From Lepidodermella squamata (Eukaryota; Gastrotricha), in contig JBLDXI010000048.1 of the NCBI GenBank assembly GCA_047495785.1, positions 806,001 to 870,000 of the forward strand: a stretch of DNA of 64,000 nt, read 5' to 3'. Every line of letters starts with the position of its first letter. Within the stretch, counting starts at the first letter, position 1. A program made the position numbers and the translations under genes. Under the pieces are notes generated by a model. It was not told the DNA's origin. It saw only the letters and a list, made by a program, of their open reading frames with translations, and did no database searches. Shown here piece by piece: positions 1 to 10,500 of the stretch.

Positions 1-66
1 TCTCTGGTCATCTTTCTCTACGGATTTGAAAACGTTAAATCTTGATTTACTCTCAAACTAATATCA

Positions 67-551
67 GTCGCGGCTTCATGACTGGCTTCCAGCTTCAAAC
101 GCGCTACGGCGACCGCAGTTCATGGATCAGATACGGGTATAATTGCTGCGAAGTTCACCCTATTGTTTGCCAGGCATTCGAACGAGAGAAAAATGTTATG
201 TCATGCAGCACGTTTGACTCAGAAATCGAGCAGGGATGCGAGTACTCGAAAAGAGTCGGCACGACGAATTCAAAATCGACGTCGAACGGCGGCAGCCAGG
301 CACATCAGATATCGCTTTCGGTTGGTGCATCGCTGTTCGGCATGTTTTCGTCCCAGATCGGCTACAGCTATACGTCCAGTGTTGATTGGCGCATCGAATC
401 GTCAGAAACGTTCAGCAGCGAAACCACAATGCGAAGTTCGTTCACATGCCCGCCTCGCACGCTGTGCCAGATGAAGCAGGTTGTTGGCGAGTGTGGCGAC
501 TACACTGTTCGCACGAGCCATTTCAAGCTGTCCACTCGCCGTATCGTTTGA
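67..551 (+). CDS. Last exon of an unrecognised beta-rich protein (5' part outside window)
   Basis: An open frame runs to a TGA at 549-551. A good acceptor (pyrimidine-rich stretch ending in ATATCAG at about 60-66) suggests this is the terminal exon of a gene entering from the left. The roughly 160 residues hold several cysteines, a Ser/Thr-rich stretch with alternating hydrophobic residues (GASLFGMFSSQIGYSYTSS region), and a closing block with CPP, LCQMKQVVGECG and YTVRT. Alternating Ser/Thr beta strands followed by such a block recall aerolysin-fold proteins, but no diagnostic motif is visible and the N-terminal domains are missing. The function is therefore not assigned. Composition is coding-like and no break is seen. 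Confidence 0.5.
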
Positions 552-747
552 GTTCTCAGTGAATTTGAGCCTCGAGCTAATGGAATGCCCAATGGTTCAG
601 AGCTATGATCAGTGCGCATCCCCTTCCCAACATTCACATACATATCATGTGCCTTCAACCTATCCTGGTTACAATGAGACATGATATCTTTGTAATATTA
701 GTAAAATGTGATCACAGTTGGAAGGTTTTTTGAGATAACAAATGGCA
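552..747. other. Spacer, 3' flank of first gene
   Basis: AT-rich spacer between the stop of the left-edge gene and a decayed aldo-keto reductase copy. No RNA gene, repeat or conserved signal was recognised. Confidence 0.4.
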
Positions 748-1762
748 TCAAACAATGGGATGCAATTTCTCCGCAAAGTTCCCCTTCGTGGACGGTGGAA
801 CCCCTGTCATGAAATCTTCACTCTTCCGCCTTCGAGTTTCCCAAGCCTGGTGCCTTGTGCAACTTTCATTGCTAGTAAATGGAAAATCCTTGTGCTCCTT
901 GAAGGCAGCGTTGAACACCCAACAAACGGCGCGGTCATTCTCGTCCAACGCCATAGATTGATAGAAATTACCTTTGAAGATATTGAAGTAGTGGGCGAGG
1001 AAAGGTAAACTATGCTCAGGGCTGAATGCTAGAAAAATGGGTTGGATGTGCTCAGATTTTCAGAAAATTCTTCAAGCTTGGCGACTTCTGGTTTCCGAAT
1101 TAAAACAGATTTCTTATTAATTTCTTGAATTCTGCCAGTGAGTTCAAGTTCACGCTGCTGATTTACCTCAAGTTCGGGCATAAAATGGCTCGCTGATTAA
1201 ATATTTTTCATTGCATATTTCCCTTTTCTCTTGAATGCTAGTTCTCTTAATAATTTGATTCAAATTTAAAGGGCGGGTTTTAAATCACAAAGCAATTAGG
1301 TATGTTATAACAGAAAAATCAATTTCAAAATACTTAATCAGAAAATTTCAAAATGTTATTGGTAAAAATGCCTGATCTAAAATTCCATATAGCACTATCG
1401 ACAACCTTGATGTGGAAGACCAGTGAACCTGAAAACTTGAAGGAACCTAGTTGACCTTCGAAAAAAGTTTATCAAAATTTTCAAATAATAAAAATGATAA
1501 AAAATTATTAGTTATAATTATTAGTTAAAATGTGGGTCACTCTGATTGCGCTGTTATAAACCTTAATTTTCGAATTTTTTGAAAAAGGTTTTCGAGCAGG
1601 GGTAAAAGAAGATTGTGTTAAAATATTATTATTCCAAAAATACAGATTATTGGGGCATCACAGTGTAATACCGCGGCAAAAAATTCAAGCAAGCATGTAT
1701 ACTGAAAATGGCTGTGGTGGGCATTCACAGCCCGAGATCAACTTCTTAGTCGCTCGAGCCAT
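748..1762 (-). pseudogene. Decayed aldo-keto reductase copy 1 (N- and C-terminal remnants)
   Basis: Two separated pieces of an aldo-keto reductase survive on the minus strand. At about 1718-1762 the frame reads MARATKKLISGCECP, matching the N-terminus of the intact gene at 4946-5899. At about 856-958 it reads ALDENDRAVCWVFNAAFKEH followed by KDFPFTSNESC, matching that gene's C-terminus. The body between them, including the cofactor site and catalytic tetrad, is unrecognisable. Upstream DNA (1763-1840) still resembles the intact promoter, including a TATATAA on the minus strand at 1828-1834, so the copy arose by DNA duplication rather than retroposition. The DNA between the two pieces (963-1713) shows no other feature. 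Confidence 0.8.
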
Positions 1763-1840
1763 TTCGAGTTGAAAATCTCTAGGAAACAAAACGTTGTTAA
1801 AGAATAAAAATGCTTCAATGGGTGGCGTTATATAGCTTTT

Positions 1841-3030
1841 AAAATATCTGCCCGACCAATCTGGACAAAAATTGATTCTATGAAATTGCCATCACGGAAA
1901 TATTCGCCATAAATAATACGTGTGCATTGATTAACCGAGTGCGCCGTAGAAAAAAATAGAAGCAGGCCTCAAAATAGGGTGTGAGAAATTCGGCCGACCT
2001 TCTTGGCCAAAAAGTGATCACATGCCGCTAGACATAGAAATGTTTGATGAGAAAACAATTTCACACAGGTTACTTTATAAATCAATTGAGTGCATCATGT
2101 ATAGGGTTTCGACTACATAATTAAAAATCGACGTTTGAGTTGCGTTTATTACTTACCTAGCGTAAATGATAGGTCCAATGAATTTGTTACTCCAAGTGAG
2201 ATGATGGGATGATGAGCAATATGTTTCGAAATTAACTATATTATCAGCTAACGTTTAGGCCGGAAAATAGCAGGCAGTATAATAATCTAACTATTATATT
2301 TTTTTGTTTTATTAGTCCTTAAATAATTATGGTGATTTCACGAATTTTGAAAAATTGGCAAATACTGGGCGGGGAAGTAGGTGAAATATATGCACAGCGT
2401 TGAATGTGAGAAACGTGGGATTTCTGAATGTGATTGGAGCACAAATCGACATTCCGAAAATCTTTTAAGCTGGGCAACTTCGTTCTGCGCGTCGTTCTGC
2501 GGGACCCCACATTATAGAAATCGATTCCTCATTTTACCGGAACCAAATTTATGGTTAGCGGAATCATTTTGGGATATTTCGTGGTTGTCGAGATTGAGTC
2601 CAGATTGTCGAGTTCCAATCCCTACTTTCGCTATAAAATTTTCAGAATTTTTCGAATAAAAATAATGTCCAATCGAGAAATTGAGCAGCTGGACCTTTCA
2701 GCACTACCCACAAATTGTAAGGATTTGAAGAACTTGAAGAAAAATGTTTAACCTTGGCAAAGGAATCATCAGAAGTTCCAAATGACGCCAAGAAAGAATA
2801 AATAATTATATAATGATTTCGAATTGAAATGTGGCTCACGGGTCGCGCCGATTGCGCTGCCAATAGACCATCATTTTCGAAGTTTCTTAAATAATTATCG
2901 AGCCGTGGAGATAATTACAAGAAAGAAAGCTAAGCGTTAGGTGTTAATTTTTCGTTTATAAAATTATAAAATAACGAATATTTGAGTAATAACGTGGCTG
3001 AAATTATAAAACCAAAAAATATTTAGAAAA
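1841..3030. other. AT-rich spacer
   Basis: No convincing gene. Parts resemble the 6780-6960 spacer (for example the GGGCGGGGAAG segment near 2368), as expected if the segment belongs to the same duplication as 3031-3563. Short open frames on both strands lack coding character. Confidence 0.4.
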
Positions 3031-3563
3031 TTGCTGAATTTTCTTATTTTTCGTGAGAAAATGTCAAAATGCTCGTTAAGTGGCAAAAATTAGCGGGATT
3101 AAGCGTATTTCTTACGCGTGGTTGAACAGGCCACCTTGAATTCCTCAATGTTTTCTAACCAATGCCGCAATTTATACCTTTGCTATGTACTATCGTAAAA
3201 ACTTGCAATTTCATTGATCACCCAGCCGCAAAACACGTACATAGTATATATGGTATATAGCATCACTTGATGTGTGTGCGCGATAATATTGAAATATCGA
3301 TTTTCTCCAGCATTTTTAACTTTCTTTTGAACCATTTCATCGATAAAATAAAAGAGTCGATTTCAGCAATTATTTTCTATTAGAATAACTTTTATTTACA
3401 GCTCATCTATTGTTTTGTGTAGCATTTTTCCGATTGACAATGACGAAACTGGAAGGAAATGCGCGAAAGATAGGGACCATCAGAATGAAATAAACAATTC
3501 CATTTTTAATAAGTTGGCAGCGATGCGGAACGGCGAGAATAGATTTTCGCCCATAATTCGCCC
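3031..3563. repeat. Segmental duplicate of the aldo-keto reductase / NHL-gene spacer
   Basis: This stretch is a diverged copy of DNA further right. 3031-3230 matches 6963-7180 (shared TTGATCACCCAGC and GAACAGGCCA blocks). 3360-3510 matches 7195-7340 (TTAGAATAACTTTTATTTAC, GAATGAAATAAACAATTCCA). 3516-3559 matches 8174-8220, which is coding DNA inside the last NHL-gene exon (GCAGCGATGCGGAACGGCGA). The join between 7340 and 8174 shows that about 0.8 kb was deleted after duplication. The copied exon piece is far too short to be functional. Confidence 0.8.
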
Positions 3564-4740
3564 CTTCGCTGGCTAAAGCCTCTTGCCACGAACGAGCTGA
3601 TGATAGCTGACATTCTCGATTTTATAATGAAAGAGGTGAACTGCCTGGAGATCAATCCCGGTGACATTCTCGTCTCATACATCTCTTTTCACGAGTCGCC
3701 GAAACAATCCAATATCTTGTTGAAAAAGCTTTCCATGAGGACTGGTTGAACAAACAATACAAATTGAATTTTACCAAGGCAATAAGCTGCAATGCCTCCT
3801 TGAATTGGCTGTGAAGGACCAACTATTCACCTACAACGGCTCGCTCTACCTCTAAGCCGAAGGGGTCACAATGGGAGCGTTTATATGGCGTACGCCTTCA
3901 TGAGTATGCTGGAGGAGCGACTAGCTAAGGATGGCCACCTAACCAAATGCTATCGCAGGTTAGTGGATGACACACTGATACACTGATACACTGATATCAG
4001 ACACGCTCACCATCATACCCGGCTCAGCAGCGGCCAACGAATTTCTGGGTGTCCTCAACGGTCTGCATCCGTCGGTGGATTTACGATGCAAGTTGAAGAC
4101 AACAACCGGATCCCTTTTTGCGGAGCTCTGTCAGCAAAAGCGGTATTGGAAACGGAGGTCTACAACAAGCCAAACTAGATACGGGACTTCTGCTTCACCT
4201 CAGCAAGTGGATGGCAAACACAAGAAAGTCTCTGGTCAAAACAATGTGGTACCGGCTAATTAGTCATTGGGACGCCTTCCACATTGAAGTTTGCAGTACT
4301 CAAACTTGAATATCCCTAAACTCTTTTCGAGCAAATTTTGGCTGCTATTCTCGATCGAGTAGTCACGGTGGGCATTCAGACTGACAAATAGAAGTCCGAG
4401 CCGGCGTGATGCATCGTGTCCTACAAGGACGACAGGTGCGCTCGCAAACTCAAGTCAGGATTGAATGACGTCGCCGGGAAATTACAAGTGGCAATCCAGG
4501 CTACATTCACCAGCTGGAAAATTGCGGCGGAAAATTTGGGGCCAAGGAACCAAAGCCAGACCTTATCAACAGCCAGCGCGACGTCTACCAGTTCAAATGT
4601 GGCAGTGCGACGTTGTCTATAATATGGGGATGACGGAAAAGCACCTTCACCAGCGCGTCGAACAACACTGGCTGCAGTCCAGAACTTGCGCTGTTTATTA
4701 GACGAGAGCATATTGATAAAGAAAATCAAACTAGCAGTGA
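3560..4740 (+). mobile_element. Degenerate Penelope-like retroelement (RT plus GIY-YIG endonuclease)
   Basis: Conceptual translation across several frames gives a reverse transcriptase with PGDILVSY at the start of the palm, LYL-EGVTMG upstream of the catalytic box, YRRLVDDTL as the catalytic YxDD-type box (3952-3975), and EVYNKP then TGLLLH (about 4155-4200), which are hallmarks of Penelope-like elements. Downstream, VYQFKCG and the GMTEKHLHQRVEQHW stretch (about 4585-4670) match the GIY-YIG endonuclease fused to canonical Penelope elements. Stops (for example within LYL*AEGVTMG) and frame changes leave no full frame, so the copy is dead. It starts exactly where the 3031-3563 duplicate ends, so it probably inserted there. 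No terminal repeats were identified. Confidence 0.85.
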
Positions 4741-4870
4741 GCCTAAGCGTGCAATCAGATTACATCAAAGTTATGCTATTTCAGTGCTATTCATAAGTTT
4801 GTTGTTGAGTTACTTTTTGTTGCCTGAATAGCCGAATAATGAATGACACAATGAAAAAGATGAACATATA

Positions 4871-4876
4871 CTTTAT
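4871..4876 (-). terminator. Polyadenylation signal of the aldo-keto reductase
   Basis: AATAAA on the minus strand, about 70 bp past the stop codon at 4946. Confidence 0.55.
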
Positions 4877-4945
4877 TATATTATGGCAGAACTTCGCATC
4901 ATTTTGATAATGTTATATTGTAATGAGAATTCAGGTTGTTTCAGT

Positions 4946-5899
4946 TTAGCAACTTTCTTTGCTTGTGAATGGGAAATCCTTGTGCTCCTTGAAGGCCGGG
5001 TTGAACTCCCACCCAACAACACGTTCATTTTCATCCAACGCCTTGATCTTCGCCATATCCTCAGCACTCAGTTCGAAGTTCCAAATGTCGAAATTCTCGG
5101 CAACACGAGCCGGGGTAACACTTTTCGGGTTAGCGAAAATCCCAAGCTGGATCTGCCAACGAAGAATGACTTGGCCTGGCTTCTTGCCATACTTGGCAGC
5201 TATCTCCAATAAAGTTGGATTTTCGAAAACATTAAACTGTTTTTTGCCCGGGTAGTTGAAGCCAGGATTCCCAAAAGAAGAGTAAGCCGTAAAATTGACA
5301 CCATGCTTATGACAAGCCTCGATAAGCTTCAAATTCTGGAAAAACGGGTGCATTTCACACTGGTTCATAGCCGGCTTTATCTTCGCGTTCTTGACTAATC
5401 GCTCGACTTGGGCAATGTTGAAATTCGATACGCCAATCGAGCGAATCAGACCGAGACCGACAGCTTCTTCCAGCTTAGCCCAGGTTGCTTCAAATGTTGC
5501 CTCCATATCAACAGGCGGCTGTTCAGGCAACGGGTCGGACCATTTGTAAGGAACGGGGAAGTGCAGCAGGTACAGATCGATGTAGGTCGTTCTCAAATCA
5601 GCGACTTGCTTCTTGACTTGATCGATGACAACTTTCGGATCGAAATGACTGATGTAAAGTTTTGTCGTGATGAAGACGTCCTCGCGTTTTACAACGCCTT
5701 CTTTGTAGAGTCCTTCCAAAATTTCACCGATCAATCCTTCATTTCCGTACGATTGCGCGGTATCAATGTGGCGGTAACCTGCTTTGATAGCGGCTGTAAG
5801 GCCGTTTCTCAGCTCATCCTCGTTCTTTGATAGCCAAGAGCCGTAGCCAAGCTGTGGGCATTCGTAGCCCGAGTTCAACTTCTTAGTCACAGGTGCCAT
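4946..5899 (-). CDS. Aldo-keto reductase family oxidoreductase
   Basis: An uninterrupted 317-residue frame, the usual length for this cytosolic NADPH-dependent (beta/alpha)8-barrel family. Family signature 1 is present as GYRHIDTAQSYGNE (residues about 41-54), supplying the catalytic Asp and Tyr. Lys follows in TTKLY, and LLHFP supplies the active-site His, so the tetrad is complete. GVSNFN and the cofactor-binding NPKSVTPARVAEN (normally IPKS) are also visible. The start MAPVTKKLNSGYECPQLGYG fits the canonical first strand. The substrate cannot be inferred, but this class reduces carbonyls of sugars, prostaglandins or xenobiotics. The gene has no intron, although its neighbours do. A TATA box lies about 65 bp upstream and AATAAA about 70 bp downstream. 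Two decayed copies flank it at 748-1762 and 6292-6546. Confidence 0.95.
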   Translation of the reverse strand: MAPVTKKLNSGYECPQLGYGSWLSKNEDELRNGLTAAIKAGYRHIDTAQSYGNEGLIGEILEGLYKEGVVKREDVFITTKLYISHFDPKVVIDQVKKQVADLRTTYIDLYLLHFPVPYKWSDPLPEQPPVDMEATFEATWAKLEEAVGLGLIRSIGVSNFNIAQVERLVKNAKIKPAMNQCEMHPFFQNLKLIEACHKHGVNFTAYSSFGNPGFNYPGKKQFNVFENPTLLEIAAKYGKKPGQVILRWQIQLGIFANPKSVTPARVAENFDIWNFELSAEDMAKIKALDENERVVGWEFNPAFKEHKDFPFTSKESC

Positions 5900-5963
5900 T
5901 TCGAGTTAATAATCTCCTAGAAAAAACGTTGTTTAATGAATGAAAATACTTCAATAGGTGGCG

Positions 5964-5970
5964 TTATATA
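5964..5970 (-). promoter_or_regulatory. TATA box of the aldo-keto reductase gene
   Basis: TATATAA on the minus strand, about 65 bp before the start codon. The stretch from here to the ATG is conserved in the flanking decayed copies at 1763-1840 and 6547-6620, which share AACAAAACGTTTG-like and CTCTAGG-like blocks, so the proximal promoter was duplicated with the gene. Confidence 0.6.
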
Positions 5971-6291
5971 AGGTTAAAACCTATTTGCCCCACTTATTTG
6001 ACTATAAAAATAGACTCTACGAAACTGTTATAATCACGGAAATATATTCGCTGCGAAAAATACGTGCACGCTATTGCATTGATTAGCAAAGTGCGCCGTA
6101 GAAAAAATAGAAGCAGGTTTTCCGCTACATACTAATGAATTTGGGCTATTAATAAAAGAATTAATACTCAAAGACAGAGTAACTTTTTTGAGGTTTAAAA
6201 TCAGCGGTGAGTCAGAAAATGTAGGTATTTTATGCAAAGGCGGGGAAGATTATTTTTATTTCTCTATGCCACTGGTCTTCTGACGATTTAA

Positions 6292-6546
6292 TTAGTAATT
6301 ATTTTTCGCAATTATCTGCATTCTTTTAGAAAAATTGGTTGGTATTTGTGGACAAGGTTGAAAACATGGAAGCACGAAACCAAAAACTCCTCGTTGCCGT
6401 AGTCGATGTGGCGATAACCGGTTTTGATCGCCGCTGTGAGCTGTGAGGGCGGTTTTCAGCTCAGCGGGATATTTAGCCAGAAATGTGCCGTAGCCAAGCT
6501 GCGGGCATTCGTAGCCCGAATTCAACTTCTTAGTCGTTGGAGCCAT
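6292..6546 (-). pseudogene. Decayed aldo-keto reductase copy 2 (N-terminal fragment)
   Basis: The minus strand reads MAPTTKKLNSGYECPQLGYG and continues to ELKTALTA, about 36 residues nearly identical to the intact enzyme. A duplicated GCTGTGA (about 6434-6447) then shifts the frame. In the shifted frame GYRHIDYGNEEF remains, lacking the TAQS that should follow HID, so a second deletion is present. Homology ends soon after. The promoter-like upstream DNA (6547-6620) is preserved. This is a broken, truncated duplicate. Confidence 0.85.
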
Positions 6547-6620
6547 TTCGAGTTTAAACTCTCTTAGATAAACAAAACGTTTGCTACTGAATAAATGCTT
6601 TTAATAGATGGTTTTTATAG

Positions 6621-7526
6621 GGTTAAATAAATTTGCCCCATTTACATACTTAACCAAAAAATGCTTCTATGCCACTATTTCATTGATTAACGGACTCTGC
6701 CTTAGAAAAACAGCATATATGCTAAACTACGTGATATATATACGTGATGAGTACAAAAACGATTAATGCTGTAAGACGGAGTAACTTTTTTGAGGTTTAA
6801 AATCAGCGACGAGACAAGAAGTTTTGATTTTTCAAGGTGGGAATTATTGGTTGATCTGCAAATTTCAAGATTTCAAGAATTATTATTTTTGACAAAATTC
6901 GGGAAATAGTGGGCGAGGAGAAGCAAATTTGCATGAGAAATGAGTATGTATTTGAAAGACGTCGCTGAATTTTTAATTTTTCGTGAAAAACTATCATATT
7001 GCGCTTTGATTGGCGAAAATTAACGAGATTGAGCGTATTTCCTAACTCGTTTGAACAGGCCATCACCGCGAGTTGCCCAATGCTTTCAAAACTGATGACG
7101 CAATGTAGACCTTTGTTGTGTCCTGCATATTATCGTAATAACCAGCTCAATTATATTGATCACCCAGCGATTCAAAAATGAGCCGATTTCAACAATTTTC
7201 TATTAGAATAACTTTTATTTACAGCCGTCACATCTTTCAGCTCATCTAATGTTTTCAATTGTTGCATTTTTCAATTGCTAATAATGAAACTGGAAGGAAA
7301 TAAGCGAAAGATAGCGACCAGAATGAAATAAACAATTCCATTGTAATAATTTTTACAATAATATATAATCATCAAAGTTTATAGCTGCCGTAATATTTTA
7401 ATTTTTACACGCAATTCGGGGCTTTCAGCCTCAAAAACAGGAATGTTCTTTACACGCATCATAACTGATCGCATGAATCAGTCGGAAATTATACAAAATA
7501 TATAAGTTTTTCTTTCGCCGACAAAA
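6621..7526. other. Spacer downstream of the NHL gene
   Basis: AT-rich DNA between the aldo-keto reductase fragment and the 3' end of the RING/NHL gene. Much of it (6963-7340) is the source or sister of the 3031-3510 duplicate. No gene recognised. Confidence 0.45.
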
Positions 7527-10500
7527 TCACTGAAAGCAGACCACATCTTCATCGTCCCATAGACCAGCTAGAATGAAAGGCCGTTTCGCAACCGGATCTA
7601 ACGGAGCTACAACAGCCGTGACTTTCATTGAGCACCAGTCAGGCGCATCGTCCGCATACCGGCCAAGCGAGCCGGAATAGGACGAAGCCCAAACGCATCG
7701 CCATCTACCTAAATCAGAATTGGACCTTCTCCGGGTGGTCAGGGACCTTGGCGCGAAGTTATCGCTATCCCATTGAGCTTGGATTCCGCCAACTGCTGCA
7801 AACATCTGAATTCGATAGTTCCCGGCATCGGCAACTAGTAACTTCCCATCAGGGTCAAAGTGAAGCCCATCAGGCGACTTAACACAGCCATTTTGGGTCC
7901 CGAGCCAGGCTAGAACTTGTTCGAATTTCTGTTCGAACCTCACGATAGGTTCCAAGATGGAACCTAGGTTCAACTTCGAAAATTCCGGTTGAAGCTCCAA
8001 TTGATCACTGAACCCTTTTGAGGTAGGTTCCAAGCTGGTTCCGTCAGGTTCCAAGTTGGTACCAGCTTGGTTTTCGATATACCCGACCACTCCGATGAGG
8101 TGAAGACGGGAATTCGATAAATCGCCAACAGCTAGCGTGATATGCCACGTTGATTCTACGCCTGGGGATAAAGTCGCGAAGGCAGCGATGCGGAACGGCG
8201 AGAATAGATTTTCGCCCATAATTATGTCGGGGTTGAAAGTTATTTCGCTGATTAGGTGGCTCGAGGCTGAATTGCCGTTCTCTACCGTTGCCGACCAAAT
8301 GCCGATCGTATTCGGCTTTCGATGGCAACACGCAATTGCGGATAGTTGCGGCAGGGCGGCCAGACCCCAGAATTGGCGGTTTTTATCGCTGGCTCGGGCT
8401 GGTACTAGGGTGTTCAATTCGACGGGTACTACGTCGGCGTCCTTGTCTTTGCTGGCATTGGCGATTTGTTGGAAATCGGCCCATAAAATGCCTTCGTGAA
8501 GAGGGACGACGGTGAAGTAGATGCGATTCGTGACCGGGTCGTAGGCAGAGTGACACAACTGAGTTCGGCCTTGCAGGCGACTCAGCGGCATCTGAACGCG
8601 ACTACGCCATAAAACTCGGGCACGTTCTGAAGGTTCATTCGCAAGACTCTGAAACGGAGAAAATTCTCAATTATATTTTCACGAAATTAGGGGAAAATCG
8701 TTAATATTCAATTTTAATTGAAGTGATTTGCCCCACTTTGAAGTAGGACAAAGCCATTATGGGACATTCACTCAAGCTCATAATGGAAACATGAAATGTG
8801 CGTGATGTCGGCGAAAATATCAAATGTACGCGATAGAGTTTTTACAGAATGCTTACAGAATTTCCGGTCAGTTTTTTAACTTTTTCGCTCTGTTTTTAAA
8901 TGACTCTCATAGTTTAGGCCTCATAGTTAAGACATTTTTATCTCGCATTGTTGTCGTTTTTCTCATGGATTTTTTCCAAACTTTCACCGATTGGCGATAT
9001 CAGCGTTGAATTACTTGAGCCTTCCGTGCTCAAAATTTCCAAATACTAATAAAAACCTCTGCCAGCATTAAACAAATTGATGATTGAAATTTGATAGAAT
9101 AATTGGCATGGGTTCAAAAAAGAACGTTAATTTGGACAAAACACGGACGGAAAAATGAGATGCTAGGTACCCTTCCGGGTGAATTGCCAATGTACTCGCT
9201 ATTTGAAAGCATGAGGTAAAACTAAAACATACAATTTTAATACGTCACCAATAGCAGTAAAAAAACGGAATATTATTTTTTTAGCAGAACCTAACTGGCA
9301 TTTTGCGGAACCTTACCTAGTAGATTAATGTCAAGAGTCCCTTTTTAAATGATTGATTCTACATGAGATTGGCGCGAAACGCGAAGTATGAGTTCTGAAT
9401 TAAACCCGCAGTCTTATAGAGAGTGTTATACGCTGAATTAAATTGATTTTTTTAGAATTACTTAGGTCAGTCTTGATACCCAAGAAATATCAGAAAAATG
9501 AATTCAGGTCAGTATAGAGAATTTTGTTTCGCTTCAGAAAATTAGGTTCCGGTAAAAAGAGGACCCGTAAAAAAATTTAACTCAAACATATTCATCGAGA
9601 ACAAGCAGTAGTAATATAAGGATACTTCCTATTTATTTATGAGCTCTAATTTATCATCAATCGATTTTTTAACGAAAAAAATCCGATAACGAGACGAAAT
9701 GAAAATGACCCTTTAAATTATTTTGAATCTTGTAAAATAGAATGCAATTGATTCCCCGTTAAATTGAAGGTCCTTACCACGGATTGTCTGCAGTTTCAAA
9801 GCTAATTAAAAACCGTTATCAGAAACTGAGAAAATTGGGAAAATTTTGAAAAAATTATGGGACTACTCCAAAACAGCCAAACAAAAACGAAAGAGACCAA
9901 AACAGCCAAAAAAATCCGATTGTTCTCGTTGCGCAACAATCGAAAAGTTTGGCTGTTATGGTATCATTTATTTTAGTACGGGCAGAATTCGGACTCGGGC
10001 CCCAACAGTGTCATTTGTTTTGGAGTAGTCCCAAAATTATGAAAGTTTAGGGAAAATTACGGGAAAACTCCTCAGTACGTAATTTGTTGAGCATGAGGTA
10101 AGTCAAAATTAGGCGTAAAAATGACATAGTTAAAAATATTTTTCTGACGATTTTTCCGCCAAAAAAACCAAGAATAGGAAAAATTATGTTTTGAAGTGAA
10201 AATTTCGAAATATTTCCAGAAACTTACGAGTATATGGCCGCGGAAGCATATGACAGCCGTAGTATTATTCGGCAAAACAATAAGATCAGCCACGCCAGAC
10301 GGCGCATTCAGCCACTTGTGCTTAAGCGCGCCGGCGGTGCGCGGCGGGTCGAGGCGGCGCGACGGCTTCCACGCCGCCCAGTAGGCCGCGCGCGCGTGCG
10401 TGCACTCATCGACGTGCGCGTCCAGCTCGAAGCGGTCCAGTATGAGAGAACAGCCGGCAAAGGGACATTTGACACGGGCGTACGCGCACGTTGTCTCGTG

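Noticed and set aside
7527-7760. Possible frameshift in the NHL region because an Arg/Ser-rich segment departs from the repeat pattern
   Set aside because: The shifted frames do not restore a better NHL repeat, and the frame resumes plausible sequence up to the stop, so divergence is as likely.
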